This document shows, in pieces, positions 22,394 to 32,316 of a stretch of DNA of 64,000 nt. Every line of letters begins with the position of its first letter. Positions within the stretch are counted from its first letter, which is position 1. The notes beneath the pieces were generated by a model, which made no database searches, was not told the DNA's origin, and saw only the letters and a program-made list of their open reading frames with translations. Source of the stretch: a virus; the IMG/VR virus record IMGVR_UViG_3300036791_000797, positions 20,646 to 84,645 of that record. The stretch is one strand, 5' to 3'. The position numbers and the translations under genes are program-made.

Positions 22394-23649
22394 GTCATCT
22401 CCAGGCCCAGTGGCGACAGGTCCAGGCCTGGCGACTGCCGACGGAGATCCGGGGCTATCCCCTGCCTATCGGCGGCCAGTTCGCCCACACTCAGGACACC
22501 CTGGACCCCGACCTCTTCGATCCCTCCGAGAAGATGTGGCCCTGGATCAGAGGATCCCTCCTGGCCATCCTGGAGGCCTTCTGGCGGCCTCGCTACGGCG
22601 ACTGGCGGCCCTGGACCCGGATCTACCTGGCGGGCTCCCTGGCCAGCTACTGGCACGCCACCCTGGACTTCGACACCCTGGTGGGCGTAGACACCCACCG
22701 CCTGGTGCGTGATCACCCCGAGTTCGGGGGCATGTCCGACGCCGAGGTCTGCCAGGCCCTGACCCATGAGTTCATCACCGAGCTTGACCCCCTGCTCATT
22801 GACTGGAGCTTCCCGCCCGAGCCCAACCTGCACCGGGTCATGCACGCCCTGGGCGGGCCGGATGTGACCGACGTGTACAAGTCGGTGCCAATGACGGTGG
22901 TAACCGGGCTCGGACCCATGGAGATGACCTGGTACGTCAATCCGGCTGCCTACGACATTCGCACCATCAGGCCCTACGCCGCTTACGACGTGACCAACGA
23001 TCGCTGGGCTGTGCATCCCGACAAGATGGCCAAGACGTGGGGAGCCCAGGCTCTGGGCCATGACTTCTGGGAGCGCATGGCTGATGTAGCCGATGGCATC
23101 AAGGCCGCCCTAAAACTTCCAGAACCGGCGCGCACTTCTGAGAGCTTGCGGATATATGACCGCATACACACTGATCGAGGCCAGGCCTTTGGCCCGGCTG
23201 GGCGGGGGGTGACCGACCCCCGCTCCCTGCAGTGGATCGTCCTGAACCGCTGGGGTCTGCTTGGCCCCCTGGAGGTGGCCGCCCATCCCGGCCGGGAGAT
23301 GGCCCACATCCCTCCGGCCATCGCCTCCTCCTGGCGGGCCATCGACCCCGGCTTCGAGTCCGGGGGCCACGGGTCCTGGCGTAACCATCCGGCCGTGGTC
23401 ATCCCCGAGGGTGGGGCGGCCGGGCGCAAGCGCTACACCCTGCACGTCAACGGTGAGCCCAAGGCCAGCCGGTCCACCCTGCGCGAGGCCAAGGAGGCCC
23501 TGGAGAGCGAGTGGGGGCCGCAGGAGTGGAAGCGAGCCCGGCCCCCGAAGCAGTCGGCCACCCACTACCACTTCGGCCCCACTACCGAGTTCTCCGATCC
23601 GGCGGAATATCATTACGTCGAGAATCTGGAGCGCAATCATGAGCAGTGA
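22390..23649 (+). CDS. nucleotidyltransferase-fold protein
   Basis: 419 aa. Residues 79-101 read YLAGSLASYWHATLDFDTLVGVD, matching the NTase fold signature (Gly-Ser, then Asp-x-Asp). Such enzymes transfer nucleotides to proteins, drugs or RNA. A C-terminal region (SLQWIVLNRWGLLGPLEVAAHP, then a KRYTLHVNGEPKASRS strand pair) is unassigned. It is the first protein of the long rightward block that ends in virion genes, so it may be packaged, but this is inference. Confidence 0.6.
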   Translation: MSHLQAQWRQVQAWRLPTEIRGYPLPIGGQFAHTQDTLDPDLFDPSEKMWPWIRGSLLAILEAFWRPRYGDWRPWTRIYLAGSLASYWHATLDFDTLVGVDTHRLVRDHPEFGGMSDAEVCQALTHEFITELDPLLIDWSFPPEPNLHRVMHALGGPDVTDVYKSVPMTVVTGLGPMEMTWYVNPAAYDIRTIRPYAAYDVTNDRWAVHPDKMAKTWGAQALGHDFWERMADVADGIKAALKLPEPARTSESLRIYDRIHTDRGQAFGPAGRGVTDPRSLQWIVLNRWGLLGPLEVAAHPGREMAHIPPAIASSWRAIDPGFESGGHGSWRNHPAVVIPEGGAAGRKRYTLHVNGEPKASRSTLREAKEALESEWGPQEWKRARPPKQSATHYHFGPTTEFSDPAEYHYVENLERNHEQ

Positions 23650-23932
23650 GGTCCTGTCCAAGGAACTGTCCATGCAGAAGAAGGTGCGATGGGTGTTCCC
23701 ACAGGATCTAGAAGAGGGTCAAAAGGCGGCTATTCATGTGGTAGGAATAGCCATAGCTCCGTTCTTTGACTTCTATGGTGACAGGTTTCAGAACTTCGGT
23801 TCGTTCTTTGAAGGAACAGTTGAGCGTATCCTCGATGAGGATGGGGAACTCGTAGCCGTGCAGATTGGGTTCTACCTGATCCCCGACGATCTTCTCGATC
23901 ATCCCAGGGTGACGGCGGTGATCGAGACATGA
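23639..23932 (+). CDS. hypothetical protein, 97 aa
   Basis: Unrecognised alpha/beta protein with a hydrophobic centre (HVVGIAIAPFFDFYG) and an acidic end. The start overlaps the upstream stop by 11 nt. Codon use is more AT-rich than in the NTase-like gene. Confidence 0.55.
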   Translation: MSSEVLSKELSMQKKVRWVFPQDLEEGQKAAIHVVGIAIAPFFDFYGDRFQNFGSFFEGTVERILDEDGELVAVQIGFYLIPDDLLDHPRVTAVIET

Positions 23933-23951
23933 GCAAGGCTGGAGGGATGCA

Positions 23952-24239
23952 ATGCCCAAGGGAGTCTGTTTCGTAACCGAGAAGCACAAGGCCGGGTTTC
24001 TGTGGGTGATCGGCAACCCGCCCCGGCCCGATGACGCCGTGCTGTACGCCGAGACCGAGCGGGAGATCCAGTACGTGGACTGGCAGACCCAGGTCATGCA
24101 CGTCAGCACCCACGGCGGGGACCTGGTCACCGCGGCTCATCGGCTAGTGGAGCGCTTCGGGGGCAAGGCCGTGAACTACTCGGTAGTCTTAGATCCGGCC
24201 GAGGCCGAGGACCTGGTTTCTCAAGCTCTCTTACATTAG
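23952..24239 (+). CDS. hypothetical protein, 95 aa
   Basis: Unrecognised. Predicted mixed alpha/beta without metal motifs. ATG 23952 has GGAGGG at a suitable distance. Confidence 0.55.
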   Translation: MPKGVCFVTEKHKAGFLWVIGNPPRPDDAVLYAETEREIQYVDWQTQVMHVSTHGGDLVTAAHRLVERFGGKAVNYSVVLDPAEAEDLVSQALLH

Positions 24240-24248
24240 GCTTGCCTC

Positions 24249-24836
24249 ATGCCTGTCTGTGGAGCCCCAGATCCTCGCAAGCGGGGAGTCAGTTGCATCC
24301 TACCGCCTGATCATGAGGATGATGAGCATAAGGATGCCTTTGGGGTCTTTGCAGATCCTTGGCCGGTCGAAGGGCGCGATCCGCCTACGATTCCGCCCAG
24401 GACCCAGCGAGAGCAGCAGTTACATCTGCTGGAGATGTCCCGACGTGGTTCTCAACCAAGTCATGCTCTTGAGCCTGATCTACCCAATATGGATGTTCCA
24501 GGTAGATATCGAGCGAGACGAACAGATCCTAGTACTTCAAAATCCGCTGCTAGAGGTAACTACTTATCTCATAGTATTCGCCTTCTCATTGCCTTTTCAA
24601 AGGCCGTAGATGATGGATTGAATCGTGATGAAGCAGCATCAATAGCTGGATTAACCCCTTATCAGGCATCTAAACGAGAATCCGATCTTCACATTCATCA
24701 TGGTTGGATTGAACTTGTAGTGCAGGATGGACGAGAAGTGCTTCGCAGAGGGTCTTCGGGGGAAGATCAGCAAGTTTGGCGAATCACGTTTGCTGGACTG
24801 CAGGAGCTTGTCGAGAGAGGAATCTCCGACAGCTAG
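24249..24836 (+). CDS. winged-helix DNA-binding protein with AT-rich codon use
   Basis: 195 aa. Residues about 92-185 read as a winged helix: SIRLLIAFSKAVDDGLNRDEAASIAGL, YQASKRESDLHIHHGWIEL, and a wing QQVWRITFAGLQELV. It is probably a regulator. The N-terminal 25 residues hold CGAP and SCIL. Third positions are clearly richer in A and T than in neighbours, a sign of recent transfer. A hairpin follows at 24860-24886. Confidence 0.6.
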   Translation: MPVCGAPDPRKRGVSCILPPDHEDDEHKDAFGVFADPWPVEGRDPPTIPPRTQREQQLHLLEMSRRGSQPSHALEPDLPNMDVPGRYRARRTDPSTSKSAARGNYLSHSIRLLIAFSKAVDDGLNRDEAASIAGLTPYQASKRESDLHIHHGWIELVVQDGREVLRRGSSGEDQQVWRITFAGLQELVERGISDS

Positions 24837-24859
24837 CCTGTCTCTTCCGAGATCAGCCC

Positions 24860-24886
24860 CACGAAGGAGTGAAGTTCACCTTCGTG
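24860..24886 (+). terminator. hairpin between the wHTH gene and the virion genes
   Basis: CACGAAGG (24860-24867) pairs with CCTTCGTG (24879-24886) around an 11-nt loop. It lies 24-50 nt after the wHTH stop and could terminate or attenuate transcription into the virion block. Confidence 0.5.
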
Positions 24887-24899
24887 AGGGAGTCCTTGC

Positions 24900-27569
24900 A
24901 TGACCCTGATGGGCTTTGAGGTTCGAGCGGCCAAGGCCAAGGGCGAGCGCAGTTCAGATGAAGAACAGCCGGATCGTCAGCCCATCCGCCCGGCCGAGGT
25001 CTCCCCGGCCCAGCGGCGCAACCTGACCAACGAGGAGCGCACCGTCAAGCGGCGGCGGCGGCGCGTCAACGCGGCCTTCACTCAGCCGGGCTACTACCTG
25101 GTGGACAAGGACGCCGCCCCGCAGTCCGAGCGCTTCGACACCATGAGCGAGGCCGAGGCCCAGCTACAGCCGGAGTCCGGGCAACTGATCCAGTACCTGG
25201 ACCAGGCCCCCAACTCCTCCCACATCGCAGAGCCCTTCCCGCCCAACCTCAACCAAGTCAACGGGAGCCTGTCCATGTCTGCCCACCTCGATGACGAGTT
25301 CCTCTTCGTAGCTGGCATGGGTGGTGAAGAGGCCGACGCCGACGAGGACGAGGGGGCGCAGAACGCCAAGGACGAGGATCTCATCGCCCAGGGGGCCTAC
25401 ACCCCCGAAGAAGAGCGCGAGAACGAGGAGATCCGCCGGGCCAACGAGGAGCGCCGTCAGCCCGCCCCTTATGAGATCGCAAGCTGGCAGAAGAAGGAAT
25501 CCCTGCAGGTACGGGAGGCCCGACTCCTGGCTGCCATGGCCAAATCCTCGGGCGACGAGCAGCGCCAGATCATGGGGGAGCTTGAGGGCCTACGCCGGGA
25601 GGCCCGACGCCAGGTGGTAGCCGATCGGGAGATCGACCTGACCGACGCCTACATCCATGACTCCTTGACCCCGGTGCGGGTCCATGAGCATCACACTGCC
25701 GCCACCGACTGGATCGAAGAGGTAGCCGAGCCCGCCTACGACGCCAGCACCGTCCACCGGGCCATGGTGGTCGAGGCCCGGCGCTGGATGGCCGGAGTCT
25801 CCCCGGCGGTCAAGGAGGACCGGGACGAGTACCTGGAGCAGGCCCGTGGCGTGGCCCGCATCAATGCCTCGGCCATGGGGCCGCACCGGGATCTGGCCTT
25901 CCAGACCTTCATGCGGACTGCGGCCGACGGCGAGAGCGGAGCCCTGCCCTGGAGCGCACCACCCATGGAGTTGCCCCCCACGGGTGGCGGTAACGCCCCC
26001 TTCGGCGTCCCCCAGGGCGGGGCTCCCCTCAACGGCCAGAACTTCAATCCCATGGCCACAGAGGTCTATCCCGGCTCCCAGCCCCTGCCCCTCGACAACG
26101 GGGCCTCAGCCTGGCCTCCGGCCGACAACCTCGAAGGCGAAGAGCCCCTACCGCCGGTCGCTCCCGACAACTACAACGCGGTCGGGGCCGACACCCATAT
26201 GTCGGCCCTGCAGCGAGAGGCCGACGCCAAGGAGTACTCGCCCCGCTCAGGCATGGGCGGCCAGGAGCAGACCAAGCCCTGGAAGGCCACCCACACCTAC
26301 AACCCCATCGGCTGGGACGCCTTCGACGCCCGTCCCCACCCCGGCTCCAAGGCCATCACCCCTGGCGTGCCCATCCAGAACCACGGCTACATGAGCCCCC
26401 GCGGCCCCGGTGGCATGCGCCTGGTCCATGTCTCCGACGAGGCCGGGAACCACCAGACCATCGACAGCCGCTCCCTGGCCGCTTACGACGGCCCCAATCC
26501 CGATCGACCCAACGTCTTCGAGAGTCGCCGTCGCCAGGCCTCCGAGGCCTTCAATGGCCCCAAGCAGACCTACGCCGAGTACCAGGCCCGGCTGTCCGAG
26601 GGATCTGAGCCCATGGACGAGGAGCATTGGGCCGGGTCCATGAGCGCGGTCAGCCCGGCTGCCACCAACACCGTCACCCCGGTCACGGCCATGTTCCGCT
26701 GGGCCGAGCGGGGCACCGACCCCGACCCCCAGGGCAACGACCTGGCCGGAAATCCCATGGCCGGGTACCCCGAGGGCGGCGACTGGGACAAGGACGAGGC
26801 CCATGCCCAGTCCGGCGAGGCCCAGTCCAACCTGCCGCTGGCCCCCGAAGGCCCCACCGTCACCCAGCACCTGGACTTCATCACCGACTTCCCCGACACC
26901 GGCCCCACCGAGGTGCCCTCTGATCGAGCCTTCAACATCTCGGCCAACGGCAGTCATACCGGAGCCACCGTCAATGCCCCCTATGCCTGGGACCCCGGCT
27001 ACGCCGACGAGGACATCGCTGACGACTACGCCAACCATCAGTACATGAGCGAGATCCCCCACGATTTCGAGCCCCAAGGCAACTCCCAGTACTGCCGTAC
27101 CTGCGGGGAATCCCGCCGTCATCCCATGCACGTCTACGCCCGTCGAATGGCAGCCAAGCCACCCCCTGACGTGGGTGAGGACGAGAGCCAGGGCACGTCC
27201 GGGTGGAAGCCCCGTGAGGATTACGCCACTACCCCCGGTGGCCAGGCCGCCTCCACCGAGCAGTACGAGCAGGCCTACTCCTCCGGGCGGAATATCGACT
27301 ACACCGAAACAGGCATCGGGCAGTTGGGCACCGTGCCAGTCCAGGGCTATGGGGCCAATCCCAACGGGGAGATGTTCACCTGGGAGATGGCCCCCGGTGG
27401 AGTACCGGTGGGAGCCGCCAACGTGGCCGATGTGCCGCCCCCAGGGGCCGGACAGGTCGGGGCGGCACAACCCACCGACCTGAACAACCCGGAGTCCCCT
27501 GAGGGCAGGGAGGCGGCTCTGCGAGTCGTCCGGGATCGAGTCCGCTACAACCTGGGAGCCCGGCGATGA
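24900..27569 (+). CDS. large acidic virion-associated protein, 889 aa
   Basis: Probable structural or injected protein. Most of its length is Pro/Gly/Asp-rich and likely disordered, with a helical region about residues 160-360 (EEERENEEIRRANEERRQ onward). Near residue 735 there is HDFEPQGNSQYCRTCGESRRHPMHV, a His/Cys zinc module that recurs in phage virion proteins. A VTAMFRWAERG element near residue 600 resembles repeated elements in the 1901-aa protein. It is coupled by ATGA to the next giant gene. No catalytic motif found. Confidence 0.6.
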   Translation: MTLMGFEVRAAKAKGERSSDEEQPDRQPIRPAEVSPAQRRNLTNEERTVKRRRRRVNAAFTQPGYYLVDKDAAPQSERFDTMSEAEAQLQPESGQLIQYLDQAPNSSHIAEPFPPNLNQVNGSLSMSAHLDDEFLFVAGMGGEEADADEDEGAQNAKDEDLIAQGAYTPEEERENEEIRRANEERRQPAPYEIASWQKKESLQVREARLLAAMAKSSGDEQRQIMGELEGLRREARRQVVADREIDLTDAYIHDSLTPVRVHEHHTAATDWIEEVAEPAYDASTVHRAMVVEARRWMAGVSPAVKEDRDEYLEQARGVARINASAMGPHRDLAFQTFMRTAADGESGALPWSAPPMELPPTGGGNAPFGVPQGGAPLNGQNFNPMATEVYPGSQPLPLDNGASAWPPADNLEGEEPLPPVAPDNYNAVGADTHMSALQREADAKEYSPRSGMGGQEQTKPWKATHTYNPIGWDAFDARPHPGSKAITPGVPIQNHGYMSPRGPGGMRLVHVSDEAGNHQTIDSRSLAAYDGPNPDRPNVFESRRRQASEAFNGPKQTYAEYQARLSEGSEPMDEEHWAGSMSAVSPAATNTVTPVTAMFRWAERGTDPDPQGNDLAGNPMAGYPEGGDWDKDEAHAQSGEAQSNLPLAPEGPTVTQHLDFITDFPDTGPTEVPSDRAFNISANGSHTGATVNAPYAWDPGYADEDIADDYANHQYMSEIPHDFEPQGNSQYCRTCGESRRHPMHVYARRMAAKPPPDVGEDESQGTSGWKPREDYATTPGGQAASTEQYEQAYSSGRNIDYTETGIGQLGTVPVQGYGANPNGEMFTWEMAPGGVPVGAANVADVPPPGAGQVGAAQPTDLNNPESPEGREAALRVVRDRVRYNLGARR

Positions 27570-30500
27570 CTGACCTGTGGATGATGGCCGGTGAGGAGGC
27601 CGAGCGCGACGCCTCCGATCACCTGCTGGCCCTGGCCCGAGTGGCCTGCGCCTGCTACTGGCCGGTGGTGGCCTCGGTGACCACCAAGGAGGGCCTGGAC
27701 CACGCCAAGGCCCTGATCTCCGATGGGGTCACCACCTCGGTGACCGGCATCGCCACCTCCCCGGCTGAGACCGCGGTGCTGGCCTCACGGGTCCTGGACA
27801 GCTTCTCCGAGGACTGGGAGGCCCATATCGCGGCCAAGCAGGCCGTGGTTGAGAACGCCCCGGCCTACGCCGAGCAGATGGGCTTCGGGTTCCCGGCCGA
27901 GCCCCTGCCCAACGAGGCTCCCGCCCTGGAGGGTGAGATCGCGGCCTGGGAGGGTGCTGACCAGCAGAGCCGGGTCAATATGGGCAACGGCCTGGGGGTC
28001 TCTGACGACTCCTCCGGCCCCAATGTGGCCGGGCCGGGAGCCAACCCCGGCGAGACGCCCCTCCTGCATGCCAGCGCCCTGGACATCGAGGCCGGTCTGG
28101 AGCCCGGCGATTATCGCCTGGATGCTTTCGGGGCGCTCATCCGGGTGGAGGCCACGCCTTGGAGTCATCTGAAGGAGATGAATCCAGGCGAGATGAGTGA
28201 CCAGGAGCTAGAGAACCATCTCATGCTCCACCACAATCAGATGTCAGTCTCTGATTATGCTCCATTGAATGCTGATAAGCATATGGAGATCCATGGCAAT
28301 CCCGGTCAGTATGGATCTGCCCGTCACGGTCATGGTGCTTATTCCGGTGAAGAGTGGGATGAAAGTGGTCGTCTCTCCCATCTCGTCTTAGCTGACAAGG
28401 CTCCGTATTACATCCGGGAGGAAGGCGGCAAGTTCAAGGTCGTCAACCGCGAAGGTGAGGTAAAGGGCACCTTCGACAGCAAGGACGCCGCCCGCCAACA
28501 GCAGAAGGCCCTCTACGTCAACATCCCCGACGCTCCAGGGAAGGCCGAGAAGGCCCACGGCCACACCCCTGAGGCCGTCTCCGACGTGGGCAAGAAGGCC
28601 AGCCGTCGCACCGCCAGTATCCGGCTGACCGCCCTGCAGCAACAGGCCGTCCGGGCAGCCCGTGCCCTGGTCGATCAGATGCCCACCGAGGCCCAGCATC
28701 ACGCCGTGGCCAAGGCCATGCTGATGCGAGCCCGTGGCTTCGAACTGAGCCCCATAGAGACCGACCTGGTCATCACCGCGGCGCTCCAGCGCGTCACCGA
28801 GCGGCAGGCCGGAGGGGGCCTGGATTTTACCCGGCAGGCCGCTGACGATCGCAGCCATTGGCCGCGCTGGGCCGCCAGGGTCCATACCTTCGATGACTCG
28901 GGGCATGCCTACAACCGCAGTCAGACCGATGATGAGATCAAGAACGGCGATGTCTTCCACATCCCCGAAGAGGGCATCACCGGCTACATGCACAAAGCGT
29001 GGCCCACGGCCGTCACCCAGAACAAGGGCGCGTTCCATGGGCTAGAAGAGCCTGCCTCTTATGCCGGTCCTCGGGGTGAAGGCCACAAGATCTGTCAGAC
29101 CTGCGATGGCAATGGCCAGGCGAAGCCCGGAGCCAATGCTCCCTACCGTGAGCCCGGCGACACCAAGTGCTGGGGATGCGGTGGCAAGGGTCACTACGAG
29201 GGTGACTCACTGGAGACGGTGCAAGCCTTGCACAATGGTTGGCGGCAAGCCCGAGAGCTTGCTACCCAGCATGGCTATCCCGTCGATGGCATGGGTACTA
29301 CTGCTGCTAAGCACTCTGCTGCTAAGCACTCTGCTGAATGGCACCAAGGGTTTGAGCATGGTGTATCAGGTCAAGCTGAGCAATATCCTGATGAGTTCAG
29401 TCCAGAACAAGTTGATGATTACAGCGATGGACATGAAGAGGGACGCCGGTCACGCGGTCGTAGTGATGATGATCGGCGTTTTCTAAGCTCGATCCACACC
29501 GCCGACGGCGTACCTGAGTCCAAGCGAGATCGGGCTGAGAAGGCCGGTGACACCCTGCCCGGCACCGACAAGTTCCCTATCGAGAACGCCCGTGACCTGG
29601 AGAAGGCCAAGCACGACATCGGGCGTACCAATGAGCCTCATGATAAGGTCGTCAACTACATCGATCGTAAGGCCGAGGAGTTAGGTGAGCCTGGAGTCGG
29701 TGAGGATGATGAGGGGAAGAAGGCAGCCCTGCAAAAGGGTGCCCCTTTCGCCGGTTACAAGGACTTCCATGACTGCGTGAGGAAGAATCAGGACAAGGAT
29801 GATCCTGAGGCCTACTGCGGTCAGATCAAGCATCAGGTGGAGGGATCCAGACAGGGTCGGATGGGACGGTTGTGGGACCGACTCATGGGCCGTACCGCCC
29901 AGGGCATGGGCATGGCCAACCCCATGGACCCCTCCTCGGTGGCCAACCCCTTCTCCCCGGCCCAGGATGTCAACGCGGCCATGACCGACACCAATCCCAC
30001 CATGGGCGGGGGTGCGGCCGGAGCAGGTGGGACCATGGATCCCTCCACCACCCCGCCCGACGAGATCCCCGGCCAGACCGTGCCCGGCTCGGCTACGGCG
30101 GCCTCCTCTAAGCCCCGTACTAAGCCCTCCAGCAACCCCAACGCCCCCAACCAGCCATCTCCCTCCCAGCTTGGCGGGATGCCTCAGCCGGGGATGATGG
30201 GTGGCACACCCATGGGTGGTCCGATGCTCACCAGCATGCCCATGATGGCCGGTCGTGCCCAGGTCCTGGTGGCCTCGTCCATCCTCAACGACAACCCGGA
30301 GATGTCCGACGACGAGGCCCTGCACCTGGCCTCCAGGACCATCGAGCGCTACCCACACCTGGTCCATCAGGCTTACGGAGGATTCGACTTCCCTTTTGGC
30401 GAGGAGGACACACCGGGTAGCTACACGGTCTGTCCGCAATGCAACGCCAATACCTTTGACGGTCGTAGCGGGCATTGCCACAACTGTGGATACCTCGGTG

Positions 30501-30727
30501 GTACCGGCTCTCCAGGCTTCGATCCCCTGGTAGGTCCAACCACCATAAGACCGGGACAGTTCGACATGCGGAATCCAGGTCTTACCGCTGCTTCTTACAG
30601 TGTGAGAAAGTGTAGATCTTGCGGAAATCAAGTCAGGGTTCAACTTGGCCAGGATTTCCCCGAGGATCATGCTGATTACTGTCCAGAGCAGGCAGATTTT
30701 CCTGGCAGAAAAAACAGGGAACAGTAG
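27566..30727 (+). CDS. large multidomain virion-associated protein, 1053 aa
   Basis: Mosaic of modules seen in phage head proteins: residues about 283-320 contain EGGKFKVVNREGEVKGTFDS and then an ALYVN end; near 515 there is a CQTCDGNG and CWGCGGKG zinc pair. Around 665 lies LPGTDKFPIENARDLEKAKH, and near 725 GAPFAGYKDFHDCVRKNQDK followed by CGQIKHQ. The C terminus has two more zinc ribbons (CPQCNA with CHNCG; CRSCG). Some stretches (28180-28400, 29230-29480, 30550-30727) have markedly AT-richer codons, as if domains were acquired separately. Role: probably a capsid-internal or maturation protein. Confidence 0.6.
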   Translation: MTDLWMMAGEEAERDASDHLLALARVACACYWPVVASVTTKEGLDHAKALISDGVTTSVTGIATSPAETAVLASRVLDSFSEDWEAHIAAKQAVVENAPAYAEQMGFGFPAEPLPNEAPALEGEIAAWEGADQQSRVNMGNGLGVSDDSSGPNVAGPGANPGETPLLHASALDIEAGLEPGDYRLDAFGALIRVEATPWSHLKEMNPGEMSDQELENHLMLHHNQMSVSDYAPLNADKHMEIHGNPGQYGSARHGHGAYSGEEWDESGRLSHLVLADKAPYYIREEGGKFKVVNREGEVKGTFDSKDAARQQQKALYVNIPDAPGKAEKAHGHTPEAVSDVGKKASRRTASIRLTALQQQAVRAARALVDQMPTEAQHHAVAKAMLMRARGFELSPIETDLVITAALQRVTERQAGGGLDFTRQAADDRSHWPRWAARVHTFDDSGHAYNRSQTDDEIKNGDVFHIPEEGITGYMHKAWPTAVTQNKGAFHGLEEPASYAGPRGEGHKICQTCDGNGQAKPGANAPYREPGDTKCWGCGGKGHYEGDSLETVQALHNGWRQARELATQHGYPVDGMGTTAAKHSAAKHSAEWHQGFEHGVSGQAEQYPDEFSPEQVDDYSDGHEEGRRSRGRSDDDRRFLSSIHTADGVPESKRDRAEKAGDTLPGTDKFPIENARDLEKAKHDIGRTNEPHDKVVNYIDRKAEELGEPGVGEDDEGKKAALQKGAPFAGYKDFHDCVRKNQDKDDPEAYCGQIKHQVEGSRQGRMGRLWDRLMGRTAQGMGMANPMDPSSVANPFSPAQDVNAAMTDTNPTMGGGAAGAGGTMDPSTTPPDEIPGQTVPGSATAASSKPRTKPSSNPNAPNQPSPSQLGGMPQPGMMGGTPMGGPMLTSMPMMAGRAQVLVASSILNDNPEMSDDEALHLASRTIERYPHLVHQAYGGFDFPFGEEDTPGSYTVCPQCNANTFDGRSGHCHNCGYLGGTGSPGFDPLVGPTTIRPGQFDMRNPGLTAASYSVRKCRSCGNQVRVQLGQDFPEDHADYCPEQADFPGRKNREQ
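29303..29332 (+). repeat. tandem repeat of 15 bp, two copies
   Basis: GCTGCTAAGCACTCT occurs twice in a row inside the 1053-aa gene and encodes AAKHS twice. It keeps the frame and is probably replication slippage in a linker. Confidence 0.85.
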
Positions 30728-31219
30728 ATGCAAAAGACCTCCGTACCCGAGGGCGCACGGGTCGCCTATGCCGGTCTTCCGCATCACGATGTCGATATCG
30801 GTGACGAGGGTAAGGTCCTGCAGACCAGCGGTCGTATGTGCCACGTCATCATGAGGACGGGGGCCAACGTGGGTCAGGTGGTCCTGGTGGACCAGGGAGA
30901 CCTGACCGTCCTGGCCTCACCGCGCCACGCCATCGATGACTCCCTCCTGGATGGCTCTCTGGACGAGCCCACCCTGGTCACCACCGCAGTGCGGAGCGTC
31001 TATGAGCGTCAGGGGGAGAAGGGCCTCATCACCGCCCTGGCCAACCGGGGGGAGCTACCGGATTTCTTCGAGGTGGCCGAGCAGGCCGTCCAGCAGGTGA
31101 TCGCCACCGTGCGCCAGGATCCGATCATGATCAGGGTGCTGGCTGAGCTTGATGACGAGGAGGGTGAGAACTTCATTCAATCATTGGCCTTGTCGGCCAT
31201 TGACGAGGTCATTGGATGA
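30728..31219 (+). CDS. hypothetical virion-block protein, 163 aa
   Basis: Unrecognised. The N-terminal half is beta-rich (GARVAYAGLPHHDVDIGDEG, then GQVVLVDQGDLTVL), suggesting a small SH3- or OB-like barrel; the C-terminal half is helical. It lies between giant structural genes and overlaps the next by 4 nt. Confidence 0.6.
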   Translation: MQKTSVPEGARVAYAGLPHHDVDIGDEGKVLQTSGRMCHVIMRTGANVGQVVLVDQGDLTVLASPRHAIDDSLLDGSLDEPTLVTTAVRSVYERQGEKGLITALANRGELPDFFEVAEQAVQQVIATVRQDPIMIRVLAELDDEEGENFIQSLALSAIDEVIG

Positions 31220-32313
31220 GCGAAACGGCTACCGATAGGGATCGGACTGGTGACACTCCGATGTATTGCACCAAATGTAAGAAGATGGTGCAACGGCAGA
31301 GTGATTGTCCTAAGGGTGGGAACCATCATCTGCTCTCTATCTCTGACAAGGGTGTGCAAGGTCAGGGCCATGGGGATGGACCGGAAAGCACCAGGAACTC
31401 TGAGGAGTCCGATCCGCACAAGGTATCCCGCAAGCTGGTCATTGCCGGAGTAGACCCCGACTGGAATGGTAAGCACAAGTTGCAATGGATGGGTCGAGGA
31501 CGAGATGCACGGGGACAATGCTCCTGTGGGATGTGGGCGGAGCTTGGAACCTATGTCATGCCAAGTAAGAAGGTGCAGAACGTGAAGGACAAGTTCGCTC
31601 AGCACTTACAGCATGCCACCGATCATCCTGAGTACTATCAAAAGGAAGCCTCGGTAGCGCATCCCAACGATCGCATTCGAGCCTATGCCATGCAGTATCT
31701 GGCTCATGATTCCGGTGATGGTCAGACCGTCTACCACTGTCCCTTCTGCGGTGGTGGCAACGTCATCGGCCGTTCTGACGGCACCATCGAGTGCGGGTTC
31801 TGTAACACCCATTTCACCGTGCAGGTCCAGCCCGAGTTCGCGGGCATGCCCCAGACCGTCGATGGTCAGCCCTATGACGTGCCCGGCATGCCGGGTGGTG
31901 TCGATCCTATGACCGGCCTGCCGCCCGACCAGGGTGAGGACGAGGGGATGGGTGACGAGGAGGAGATGCCACCGGGCGGGGCCGAGATGGGCAGCCCTGA
32001 GGACGAGGAGGCTCAGGGCAAGAACGGCTCCTCGGTGCCTTGGGAGCATCAGTCGGCCAAGAAGACCTGGACGGCTGTGTGCAAGGACTGCGATTGGCAG
32101 TCCACCGAGTCGCGTCAACGTGATGCCTACAACCGGGCTGTGGGGCATGAGCGTGAGACTCGGCCAGCCCAGTTCAAGAGTGGTCATCGCGTTCAGCTAA
32201 GAGATGATTCCAAGCAGGCCAAGCGTTACATCTCACCTCTAGGAGCTATGACCGAGCGACAATACATGGCGCATCTCGCTCTCCTTCACAGTGTGGTGGT
32301 AAAGAACGGATGA
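31216..32313 (+). CDS. multi-zinc-ribbon virion-block protein, 365 aa
   Basis: Several zinc modules in order: YCTKCKK near residue 17, CSCGMW near 101, HCPFCGGGNVIGRSDGTIEC with CGFCNTHFTVQVQP near 170-205, and CKDCDW near 292, separated by an acidic Met/Pro-rich linker. The central double ribbon resembles modules in other large phage structural proteins. Probably virion-associated; function unknown. Confidence 0.6.
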   Translation: MSETATDRDRTGDTPMYCTKCKKMVQRQSDCPKGGNHHLLSISDKGVQGQGHGDGPESTRNSEESDPHKVSRKLVIAGVDPDWNGKHKLQWMGRGRDARGQCSCGMWAELGTYVMPSKKVQNVKDKFAQHLQHATDHPEYYQKEASVAHPNDRIRAYAMQYLAHDSGDGQTVYHCPFCGGGNVIGRSDGTIECGFCNTHFTVQVQPEFAGMPQTVDGQPYDVPGMPGGVDPMTGLPPDQGEDEGMGDEEEMPPGGAEMGSPEDEEAQGKNGSSVPWEHQSAKKTWTAVCKDCDWQSTESRQRDAYNRAVGHERETRPAQFKSGHRVQLRDDSKQAKRYISPLGAMTERQYMAHLALLHSVVVKNG

Positions 32314-32316
32314 CGT

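Noticed and set aside
26247-27470. 407-codon minus-strand frame opposite the 889-aa gene
   Set aside because: Low-complexity Gly/Val/Leu shadow with no start signal.
29303-29332. CRISPR-like repeat
   Set aside because: Only two direct 15-bp copies without spacers, in frame inside a coding region.
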